A DNA stretch of 64,000 nucleotides from Bacteroidales bacterium. Its GTDB lineage: Bacteria; Bacteroidota; Bacteroidia; Bacteroidales; F082. Below the pieces are notes generated by a model, which was given only the letters and a program-made list of their open reading frames with translations, did no database searches and was not told the origin of the DNA. The translations under genes and the position numbers were made by a program. The stretch's first letter is position 1. Each line of letters begins with the position of its first letter. Location: positions 1-64,000 of the forward strand of contig JAFYJV010000030.1 of the NCBI GenBank assembly GCA_017537965.1, in the 5' to 3' direction. Of this stretch, positions 23,090 through 30,320 are shown one piece after another.

Positions 23090-23122
23090 TTTGATGATTT
23101 TATAAAAATAGTTGTATATTTG
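23090..23122 (+). promoter_or_regulatory. Bacteroidota promoter of the DUF5618 gene
   Basis: TTTG (23090-23093) and TATATTTG (23115-23122) are 21 bp apart, an almost ideal -33/-7 pair. The ATG at 23145 lies just downstream, supporting that start over upstream in-frame codons. Confidence 0.75.
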
Positions 23123-23144
23123 CATCGTCAAAATAACTAGTGAT

Positions 23145-23567
23145 ATGAAAGACCCCATGATTGAAATCGTATCGGACCCTGTCGCAGAGGCACGACGCTA
23201 CGTGGAAAACGCCCAAACAACCTTGTCAACTAACGGAAAGTTTGACCCGGAAACCAATTGTTATCAAGATTCCAAATACGTTAAAGCAGCAGGACACTAT
23301 TTGTGGAACGCTGTACTCATCATACTAGATGCGGTGTTTATGGTTAAAACCAAACATCATCCACATCCCGATATCATCGACTATAAAAAAGAAATAGTCA
23401 AACGCGACAAAAAACTGCTTACAATGGTTAACGCCGCCTACGAGACCATGCATATCACGATGGGTTACGATGGTAACCCGAGCAAGGCTGTATGTTCCGG
23501 AGGCATCCAACTCGCCAACGAGATCATCGACCGTTGCGCTGGATTGTTATCTATACCATCAGAATAA
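23145..23567 (+). CDS. DUF5618 family protein (HEPN-like)
   Basis: A protein of 140 residues from the ATG at 23145 (MKDPMIEIVSDPVAEARRYV). The family pattern is visible: EARRYVENAQTTL, KYVKAAGHYLWNAVLIILDA, KRDKKLLTMVNAAYETMHIT, and IIDR near the end. DUF5618 proteins are small helical proteins, related to HEPN folds, common in Bacteroidota and often next to mobile elements. It has its own promoter. No catalytic RxxxxH of HEPN RNases is obvious. It may be a nucleic-acid-linked helper protein; function unknown. It closes the accessory region before the ABC transporter, with which it is convergent. Confidence 0.75.
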   Translation: MKDPMIEIVSDPVAEARRYVENAQTTLSTNGKFDPETNCYQDSKYVKAAGHYLWNAVLIILDAVFMVKTKHHPHPDIIDYKKEIVKRDKKLLTMVNAAYETMHITMGYDGNPSKAVCSGGIQLANEIIDRCAGLLSIPSE

Positions 23568-23578
23568 GGAAAGACCAT

Positions 23579-25372
23579 TTACTTGTCATCAATCGTCCGG
23601 GCGATCTTCTCAATATTCAAGCTCCGGGCCGAGGCATCGATGATCTCCTTGTAGATGCCGCCCTTCTTGTAGATCTCGTCGGGGTCGCCAGACTCTTCTA
23701 CGCGGCCGTTCTGCAAGGCGTAGATGTAGTCGGCGTCGATGATCTGCGAGATGCTGTGCGAGATGATGATGACGGTTCGGTCTTTTTTAATGGCGTCGAT
23801 GCTGTTCTTGATCTGCTCGGTGGCGATGGCATCGAGACTGGCGGTGGGCTCGTCAAGGAAGATGATGGACGGGTTCTTGAGGAACATGCGGGCGATGGCC
23901 ACACGCTGCTGCTGTCCACCGGAGAGGTCGGCGGCGTTGTGCCGGAACTGCTCCGGCAAGGCCATGATCTGATCGTAGAGATGCGACTTCTTGGCGGCAT
24001 CGACCACATCCTCATGGGTAGCATTGGGATTGCCATAGAGGATGTTCTCCTCGATGGTGCCGTCGAAGATGTGGTTCTTCTGCAACACCAACCCGATGTT
24101 CTCACGGAGGTACTGTGTGTCGTACTCGCGCAGATCCACTCCGTCGAGGGTGATCGTGCCGACCTGTGGCTCGTAGAACTTGTCGAGCAGGTTGACAATG
24201 GTGCTCTTGCCTGCGCCGGAAAGACCCACCAGAGCCGTGATCTTGCCCGGCTCGATGCGCATGTTCACATCGAACAAGGCCTGGGTGCCGTTGGGGTAGG
24301 TGAAATCGACGTTCTTGAGTTCGAAGTTGCCGTGTATCTTCTCCGGCTTGTAACTGCCCGAAGGCTCGATGTCCTTCTCCGAATCGAGTATGCCGAAGAA
24401 GCCCTCGGCATAGATCAAGGCGTCGTTCACGTCGTCGAAGATGCGCTGTAGCTGGGTGATGGGCGCAATGACATTGCTGAACAGCATCACATGGTACATG
24501 ATCTTGCCGATGGTCATGCCGGGATAGCCGATCAACACAAGATAGGCAGTGAGGATGATGACCAGGACGGTGCCCACCTGCTTGACGAAACTCTTGATGC
24601 CGTTGTAATAGAAGGCCACCTTGCGGGTCTTCATCTGGTTCTCGGTGACTTGATTTTGAATGTCCAGCTGCTTCTGCCCCTCGATCTGCTCGCGATTGAA
24701 ACTCTTGATGACGTTGATGGAATCGATGATGTTCTTGATGCCCTGGCTCTTGGTCTCCAAATGGGAACGCATCTCACGGCGCCACCCTTTTAGCCGGCGT
24801 GCCTGCCGGTAGGTAATCCAAAAGTAGATCGGCACAATGCCCAAGGCCACCAAGCCCACATAGACGTTGGCGATGAACATCAGTATCAAGGCGAGGAGGG
24901 CACTTGTGAAGAGCGGCAACAGGTCGATGAAGAAGTTCTGCACCGTGCGCGAGAGGCTGCTCACGCCCTGGTCGATACGCGCCTGGAGCTTGCCCGTGGC
25001 GTTGTCGCCCGAGTTGAAAAAAGCCATGCGGAAGGTCAGCACCTTCTCGATGACACTTTGGGCGAGATCGCGTGAGACGAAGATGCGCATCCGTTCACCA
25101 TAATAGTTCTGTGCAAAGGTGATCAAGGCAGAGAGGATCTCCTTGCCCAGCAACACTATCGAGATGACGGTGACGATGCGGATCGCCTGGGCGCCCCATT
25201 CCACACCGCCGGTCACCAAACCGTTGACCTTATCGACGGTCCAGTCGAGCACGATGGCGTTGACCTGAGCCATGAGGGAACCGACAAGGGTCAGCACCAA
25301 GGTAATGAAGACAAGCCATTTGTACGGCTTTACAAAGGGTTTGACGTTTTTAAAGAGTTGCCAGAGATTCAT
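23579..25372 (-). CDS. ABC exporter, half-transporter with fused ATPase (MsbA-like)
   Basis: A protein of 597 residues. Six transmembrane helices lie in residues about 15-320 (WLVFITLVLTLVGSLMAQVN is the first). The ATPase follows: Walker A GLSGAGKST (about 383-391), Q-loop LVLQKNHIFDGTIEENILYG, signature LSGGQQQRVAIA (about 480), Walker B SIIFLDEPTASLD and H-loop IISHSIS. This is a type IV exporter that works as a homodimer and moves lipid, peptide or drug-like substrates out of the cytoplasm. A lipid A or glycolipid substrate is possible given the neighbouring glycan genes. It is separated from the U32 peptidase upstream by 65 bp. GC content is clearly higher than in the array to the left. 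Confidence 0.9.
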   Translation of the reverse strand: MNLWQLFKNVKPFVKPYKWLVFITLVLTLVGSLMAQVNAIVLDWTVDKVNGLVTGGVEWGAQAIRIVTVISIVLLGKEILSALITFAQNYYGERMRIFVSRDLAQSVIEKVLTFRMAFFNSGDNATGKLQARIDQGVSSLSRTVQNFFIDLLPLFTSALLALILMFIANVYVGLVALGIVPIYFWITYRQARRLKGWRREMRSHLETKSQGIKNIIDSINVIKSFNREQIEGQKQLDIQNQVTENQMKTRKVAFYYNGIKSFVKQVGTVLVIILTAYLVLIGYPGMTIGKIMYHVMLFSNVIAPITQLQRIFDDVNDALIYAEGFFGILDSEKDIEPSGSYKPEKIHGNFELKNVDFTYPNGTQALFDVNMRIEPGKITALVGLSGAGKSTIVNLLDKFYEPQVGTITLDGVDLREYDTQYLRENIGLVLQKNHIFDGTIEENILYGNPNATHEDVVDAAKKSHLYDQIMALPEQFRHNAADLSGGQQQRVAIARMFLKNPSIIFLDEPTASLDAIATEQIKNSIDAIKKDRTVIIISHSISQIIDADYIYALQNGRVEESGDPDEIYKKGGIYKEIIDASARSLNIEKIARTIDDK

Positions 25373-25437
25373 TTTAGTTGTATTGATTTGTATTTACTTC
25401 GTTGCTCATTCGGTCAAATACCGAATAAATACCATAT

Positions 25438-27330
25438 TTAAACCGAAATAACTTTCATGATACATTGCTTGCAATCAAACTCCAGTCGGAAGGTGTTTTC
25501 ACCGTGACGGAGATACAAAGGACCTGTATAGGAGGGGTGATTCTTCAGACACATCCCGTTGGCGTAGCGGATACAATGGTGGGTGGTCATCAAAGTCAAG
25601 CCCGGAACTTTGGAGAAGGACTTTTCCAGCGACTCCTCAATCTCTACGACTCCATGCTTGCGGTAAAACTCCTCCGCCAGATGGTTGGTGACATTGCCCA
25701 GATAGGACAGTGTTGTTTCAGGATATGGAACGGGAGATACATTCGTTGGGCGGGATGATTCCGATTGACGGCTATCCCGATGCTGTTCGATCAAAGACTC
25801 GATCATCTGTTCCACCAGGTTCCGCTTCATCTCGCCCAACACGGACGCGGGAATCAGATAAGGCTGCGAGAAATGCATTTCTAGGTTGACTGGATTGAAC
25901 ACCGTGTCGCCCCATTGCATGACCTTTTTTCGGATGTTTTCCAAAGCCTTTTCAGGGTTGGTGGCAGGAATTTTTTGAGTTGAGAGGTGAATGGTGAAAG
26001 GTTCAGCTCTCAACTCGAATCCATCGTCAGTTTCAGACAACACCAGATTTATTTCGATCTTGCGGTTGCCTTTCGAGGCATCGACCTGCCTTTGCCATTC
26101 GATGTCATAATTCCGATAGATTTGAAAACCTCGCGAGGCACCATGAGGACGGTTGGTAGAGACCTTGCAAACCGCACCCATACCATTCCGTACCGCACCC
26201 ATACCAATCCGTACCGGATCCGTACCAATCCGCACCACGTCTGCCCTAAAGCCGATCAGCTCACCGTCGCCGTTCAGGAAACAGAGCCCGTCGCCATTAT
26301 GTAATGGTTTATCCGTCGCAATTTCCAACTGTACGGAATTGCACCAGGCCACAACCCCAATGTATTCTCCCATCGACTTCGGGGTGAATGGCGAGTCGAT
26401 GCCGGGCTGACGACCATGGATGAAATGATCGGTGAATCCGCGGTTGAACGATTTCTCGGGATTGACCTCAAACGACGGGACATACCGCGATGTGTCTCTG
26501 CGGGAGGATTGGATGTATTCCGGACGTTTTTCGAAAATGGCATCCAGCCGCTGACGGTAATAGGCGGTGACGTTCTTCACATAATCCGCATCCTTCAGTC
26601 TGCCTTCAATCTTGAAACTCGTGATACCTGCATCCATCAGCTCTTCCAGATGGGCGCTGTTGTTCAGGTCTTTCAAGCACAGCAGGTGTCTTCCCCTTCT
26701 CCCCGAGGAGAGGGGGCCAGGGGGTGAGGGCTCCAGTTCCCACGGCAGCCGACACGGCTGTGCACAAGCGCCACGGTTGGCGCTTCGGTTGCCTATATAT
26801 TGACTCAAGAAACATTGTCCGCTATGGCTGACGCACAAGGCACCATGGACAAAAAACTCCAAGGGCACCGTGGTTTGCAGACGGATCTCGCAGATCTGGT
26901 CGATGGAGAGTTCCCGGCCCAACACCACTTGGGAGAAACCCACCGACTCCAAGAACTTCACCTTCTCAACGGTCAAGTTGTCGCATTGTGTGCTGGCATG
27001 AAGCGGGATGGGCAAATCCATCTGCGCCAAAGCCATGTCTTGCACGATGAGGGCGTCCACACCGGCATTCCAACAGTCCAAAGCGATTTGACGGGCTTGT
27101 TCCAATTCACTGTCATACAACAAGGTATTAAGCGTCACGTAAACTTTTGCATCAAACAAAGCAGCATGACGGCACAGTCGTTCAATCTCTTGAATGGTGT
27201 TGCCAGCCTTCTCGCGAGCCCCGAAAGCAGGTCCGCCGATATACACGGCATCCGCCCCATGGTTGATGGCCGCGATGCCCACTTGGACGTCTTTTGCTGG
27301 TGAAAGCAATTCAATTGCGGTAGTTTTCAT
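25438..27330 (-). CDS. U32 peptidase family protein (RlhA-like) with two in-frame repeat insertions
   Basis: A protein of 630 residues. The U32 core is intact: ELLSPAKDVQVGIAAINHGA, DAVYIGGPAFGAR, VYVTLNTLLYD, FVHGALCVSHSGQCFLSQ, and the CysX pattern GACAQPCR, then GITSFKIEGRLK. In this family the Cys residues bind an iron-sulfur cluster; RlhA hydroxylates 23S rRNA. The C-terminal half has HCIRYANGMCLKNHP and a final CKQCIMKVISV, likely extra cluster ligands. Two stretches break the usual alignment: SPPGPLSSGRRGRH after the PCR motif and a VRIGTDPVRIGMGAVRNGM repeat in the middle. Both correspond to nucleotide repeats listed separately. The ATG at 27330 is about 5 nt from a TACTTTTG element, so the mRNA may be leaderless. 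Confidence 0.9.
   Translation of the reverse strand: MKTTAIELLSPAKDVQVGIAAINHGADAVYIGGPAFGAREKAGNTIQEIERLCRHAALFDAKVYVTLNTLLYDSELEQARQIALDCWNAGVDALIVQDMALAQMDLPIPLHASTQCDNLTVEKVKFLESVGFSQVVLGRELSIDQICEIRLQTTVPLEFFVHGALCVSHSGQCFLSQYIGNRSANRGACAQPCRLPWELEPSPPGPLSSGRRGRHLLCLKDLNNSAHLEELMDAGITSFKIEGRLKDADYVKNVTAYYRQRLDAIFEKRPEYIQSSRRDTSRYVPSFEVNPEKSFNRGFTDHFIHGRQPGIDSPFTPKSMGEYIGVVAWCNSVQLEIATDKPLHNGDGLCFLNGDGELIGFRADVVRIGTDPVRIGMGAVRNGMGAVCKVSTNRPHGASRGFQIYRNYDIEWQRQVDASKGNRKIEINLVLSETDDGFELRAEPFTIHLSTQKIPATNPEKALENIRKKVMQWGDTVFNPVNLEMHFSQPYLIPASVLGEMKRNLVEQMIESLIEQHRDSRQSESSRPTNVSPVPYPETTLSYLGNVTNHLAEEFYRKHGVVEIEESLEKSFSKVPGLTLMTTHHCIRYANGMCLKNHPSYTGPLYLRHGENTFRLEFDCKQCIMKVISV
26177..26239. repeat. 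Three 21-bp tandem repeats inside the U32 gene
   Basis: Units cccataccattccgtaccgc+a, cccataccaatccgtaccgg+a and tccgtaccaatccgcaccac+g follow without gap and keep the frame, encoding three 7-residue repeats of the form V-R-I/N-G-x-D/G-x. They add a low-complexity hairpin-like loop to the protein. Confidence 0.85.
26691..26735. repeat. GC-rich palindromic insertion inside the U32 gene
   Basis: The segment ccccttctccccgaggagag followed by ggggccagggggtgagggct is nearly self-complementary and reads as SPPGPLSSGRRG in frame. It resembles the dispersed 'CCCTCACCCCCTGGCCCCCT' repeats seen in many genomes, so it is probably a small mobile or REP-like element in frame. Confidence 0.6.
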
Positions 27331-27334
27331 GGTA

Positions 27335-27359
27335 CAAAAGTAATAATTTTATACTTTTG
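27335..27359. promoter_or_regulatory. Divergent -7 elements for the U32 gene and the acyl-transfer array
   Basis: TACTTTTG on the plus strand (27352-27359) faces the SGNH gene at 27373, and TACTTTTG on the minus strand (27342-27335) faces the U32 gene at 27330. The two elements are 9 bp apart, so polymerases could compete for them. Confidence 0.65.
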
Positions 27360-27372
27360 CGTCAAAATAGCC

Positions 27373-28773
27373 ATGATGAAAAAACATCGAACTACGCTCG
27401 TGTTGTTTTGTCTTCTTGCCGTTTTGGCCTTCGCGCCAATGCTGCAGGAACATCTTGGCTTCCCAAGAGTCAAATCCTTGGCCGGAGTCACCAATGAAGT
27501 GCCGTTCCCAAAACTGACCAGTACGACATACCGCAACGGACAGTTTCAGCGAAGTCTTGAGAAATATCTCCAACACCATTACGGCTACCGTCCCATTACG
27601 GTGCGTCTCTACAACCAGTATCTCTGGGATTTTTACAACAAGACTTTCACAAAAGGCAGCATCACAGTAGGAAAAGAAGGCTGGCTTTACGAGCCTTGGT
27701 TTGTCGAGGATTACTATCATGGCGGGACCTATACGCAAAAAAAAGACTCGCTATCCCTGATACAAGACATGAAACGCGAAGCCTTCCGGATCTATCAGCT
27801 ACAGCATATCCTCGAACAATATGGCGTCACGCTGTTTGTTTGCCAGGCTCCAGGCAAGGACATGATTTACCCCGAATACCTGCCCGACGACACCGTCACC
27901 ACCCGTCCCAAGAAAGTCAGTGCGAGAACGTTTTACGATGAACAGTTCAACCTGCTGGGCATCAACCATATCAACACGGAACAATGGTTCCTGCAAATGA
28001 AAGACACGGTGGATTTCCTGCTGTTTCCGCAGAAAGGCACCCATTGGAGCAATATCGCTGCAGCATACGTTGCCGACAGCCTCTTTCGATATGTCGAGGC
28101 GAAACAAGGCATCCGCATGAACCGTCTTTCCATCGGCGAGCCCACAATAGGCAAGTTCAAGAAACCCGATTATGACCTTGAGGAGCTGTATAACCTCTGC
28201 CGTCCCCTCAAGAAGCTGCCACAGCATTACGCCAAACTGAATGCCATCCCCGTCGCTGATGCCGTCAAGCCCAAGATGATCACCGTGGGCGACTCCTACT
28301 TCTGGAACATCTGTGCGTTTGTTCCAATGGACTCGTTGTTCGAATCGCATCCTTACTGGTATTACAACTCCACCATCTATTTCGATTCGTGTCACAAGAC
28401 CACCAAAGAAGTTGACCTGGCAAAAGAACTGTTGTCGGCCGATGCCGTGATGCTGATATATTGTTCCACCCAACTCTACAACATGAGCAACGACTTCTGT
28501 CGGCAGGCCCTTGTCGCACTTTGCTATGACAAAGAAGAGCTGAACGAGATCCAGACGGAAGTGGAAAGAAAAATCAGATCGAACAATAAATGGCTGAAAA
28601 ACATCGAACAACGCGCTGACAGATACCAAATGACTTTGGATTCAGCCATCGTTCATGAAGCCAACTTTGCAGTGACCCACGACATCGAGTCCTTCCTCCC
28701 CGCCTTTAAGGACAGCATCCCCACCAAACGCTCCAGTGAAGCGCACCGGCATAAAACCTCTATTGATAACTGA
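27373..28773 (+). CDS. SGNH/AlgX-like O-acetyltransferase partner 1
   Basis: A protein of 466 residues. The N-terminal signal anchor (TTLVLFCLLAVLAFAPMLQ) places it in the periplasm. Family landmarks follow: YLQHHYGYRPITVRLYNQYL, GKEGWLYEPW, a CQAPGKDMIYPEYLP loop, FPQKGTHWSNIAA with the catalytic His at about 224, and the nucleophile Ser at about 308 in TVGDSYFWN. AlgX and AlgJ use Asp-x-His with this Ser; here the Asp position is Gly (GTHW). It precedes MBOAT 1 by 34 bp. The C-terminus holds the short module IRSNNKWLKNIEQRAD ... LDSAI shared with the neighbours. Proposed role: moves an acyl group delivered by the membrane acyltransferase onto a surface glycan. Confidence 0.85.
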   Translation: MMKKHRTTLVLFCLLAVLAFAPMLQEHLGFPRVKSLAGVTNEVPFPKLTSTTYRNGQFQRSLEKYLQHHYGYRPITVRLYNQYLWDFYNKTFTKGSITVGKEGWLYEPWFVEDYYHGGTYTQKKDSLSLIQDMKREAFRIYQLQHILEQYGVTLFVCQAPGKDMIYPEYLPDDTVTTRPKKVSARTFYDEQFNLLGINHINTEQWFLQMKDTVDFLLFPQKGTHWSNIAAAYVADSLFRYVEAKQGIRMNRLSIGEPTIGKFKKPDYDLEELYNLCRPLKKLPQHYAKLNAIPVADAVKPKMITVGDSYFWNICAFVPMDSLFESHPYWYYNSTIYFDSCHKTTKEVDLAKELLSADAVMLIYCSTQLYNMSNDFCRQALVALCYDKEELNEIQTEVERKIRSNNKWLKNIEQRADRYQMTLDSAIVHEANFAVTHDIESFLPAFKDSIPTKRSSEAHRHKTSIDN

Positions 28774-28781
28774 ATGATTCG

Positions 28782-28789
28782 TATTTTTG
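28782..28789 (+). promoter_or_regulatory. Promoter -7 element before MBOAT 1
   Basis: TATTTTTG is an exact TAnnTTTG match 19 nt before the ATG at 28808. Similar elements precede MBOAT 2 and MBOAT 3, so each acyl-transfer pair may have its own start. Confidence 0.55.
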
Positions 28790-28807
28790 CACTTTAATAG
28801 TTAGGAT

Positions 28808-30265
28808 ATGGTATTTAGCAGCAACGTATTCCTCCTTTACTTCATGCCAGCGTTCTTCTTGGTATATTTCCTTATGCCTCGAAAGACGCGGAACTATGTC
28901 CTATTGCTGGCCTCGCTCATCTTCTACGCCTGGGGCGCGCCTGAGTTCATCATACAACTGGTTGTCTCTACCATATTGAACTTCTTCCTGGTCAAGTGGA
29001 TGTGCGCCACCCAAAACACCCGAGGACGCAAATGGCTCTGCTGCATTTCCATTGCCGTCCCACTCGGGCTACTGTTGGTTTATAAATACGGCAACTTCAC
29101 CATGGAGAACCTGAATGCCATCTTAGGTCTGACGGGGCATGCGCCCCTGTCATGGAGACGTATCATGCTGCCCATCGGCATCTCGTTCTTTTCGTTCCAA
29201 AGCGTCACTTACACCTTGGACACCTACCGTGGCGTCAACCAGCCTCTGAGGAAACTGAGCGACTACATGCTGTATATCACCATGTTCCCGCAGCTCATCG
29301 CCGGTCCCATCGTACGCTACTGCGACGTGGCCGACCAGATTCGCCAACGCGAGTCGAGCATGGCCGATCGTCTTCAGGGCTTCTACCGCTTCGTCATCGG
29401 CCTGGCGAAGAAAATCCTCATTGCTGATGTCATTGGACTCTGTGTCGATAAGATGCTTGGCCCGGCCGCCCTTGATCCTTCACAAGTTGGAGATATCATG
29501 ACCCGTATTGCCACTCTTGACACGGGTACGGCATGGCTTGTCGCCTTGGCCTACACCTTCCAGATTTACTTCGACTTCGCAGGCTATTCCGACATGGCCA
29601 TCGGCTTGGGCCGCGTGATGGGCTTCATGTTCCCCGAAAACTTCGACAACCCCTACACCTCGCGTTCCATCACTGAGTTTTGGCGGCGTTGGCACAAGAC
29701 GCTCGGCGCCTTCATCATGAACTACCTCTACATCCCGTTGGGCGGCAACCGCAAGGGCACAGGACGTATGTACCTCAACCTCTGGCTCTGCTTCCTGCTG
29801 TCGGGACTGTGGCATGGCGCAGCGTGGAACTTTGTCGTCTGGGGCGCCCTACACGGCCTATTCATCTGTCTCGATAAACTCTTCCTCGGCAAAGTGATGA
29901 AAAAGATTGGCACGGTGCCGTCGGTCATCCTCACCTTCATCACTGTCACGATTATCTGGGTCTTCTTCCGCATCGAGAACATCGGCCTGGCCTGGACCTT
30001 CGTCACCCGTATGTTTGCCTTTGACTTCAGCGGATTTGTCTTCAACGGCAACGCTTTGGTCTACACAACCTTGGCTGTTGCAGCGATCTTCTCGTTCCTC
30101 ACCCTGACAGGATGGGGCAAGAAGTTGGAAAAGAAGGTTTACTACACCGACTATAGCGACCGCCAGCACATCTGGATCTGGATCATCGCCATTCTGGTGT
30201 TCATCTTCTGCGTAGCCGCCCTTAACGCCACAAGCTTCAGTCCATTCATCTATTTCCGCTTTTAA
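28808..30265 (+). CDS. MBOAT family O-acyltransferase 1 (AlgI-like)
   Basis: A protein of 485 residues with about 11 transmembrane helices. MBOAT landmarks: MVFSSNVFLLYFMP at the start, MLPIGISFFSFQSVTYTLDT, FPQLIAGPIVRY, FDFAGYSDMAIGLGRVMGF, SITEFWRRWHKTL, YIPLGGNRKG, and the catalytic His in LLSGLWHGAAWNFVVWGALH (about residue 336). In alginate, cellulose and peptidoglycan systems such proteins take acyl groups from a cytoplasmic donor through the membrane and hand them to an SGNH partner. It lies between two SGNH genes (34 bp and 55 bp away). The protein ends in ATSFSPFIYFRF, an ending kept in all four MBOATs here. Confidence 0.93.
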   Translation: MVFSSNVFLLYFMPAFFLVYFLMPRKTRNYVLLLASLIFYAWGAPEFIIQLVVSTILNFFLVKWMCATQNTRGRKWLCCISIAVPLGLLLVYKYGNFTMENLNAILGLTGHAPLSWRRIMLPIGISFFSFQSVTYTLDTYRGVNQPLRKLSDYMLYITMFPQLIAGPIVRYCDVADQIRQRESSMADRLQGFYRFVIGLAKKILIADVIGLCVDKMLGPAALDPSQVGDIMTRIATLDTGTAWLVALAYTFQIYFDFAGYSDMAIGLGRVMGFMFPENFDNPYTSRSITEFWRRWHKTLGAFIMNYLYIPLGGNRKGTGRMYLNLWLCFLLSGLWHGAAWNFVVWGALHGLFICLDKLFLGKVMKKIGTVPSVILTFITVTIIWVFFRIENIGLAWTFVTRMFAFDFSGFVFNGNALVYTTLAVAAIFSFLTLTGWGKKLEKKVYYTDYSDRQHIWIWIIAILVFIFCVAALNATSFSPFIYFRF

Positions 30266-30320
30266 GCAATGAAAAGGAAGACAACATGCAACTTAACAAA
30301 ACCAATTTAAGCCAACGACT

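Noticed and set aside
23492-24451. Plus-strand open frame of 319 codons
   Set aside because: Antisense to the ABC transporter ATPase domain, where Walker and signature motifs are on the minus strand.
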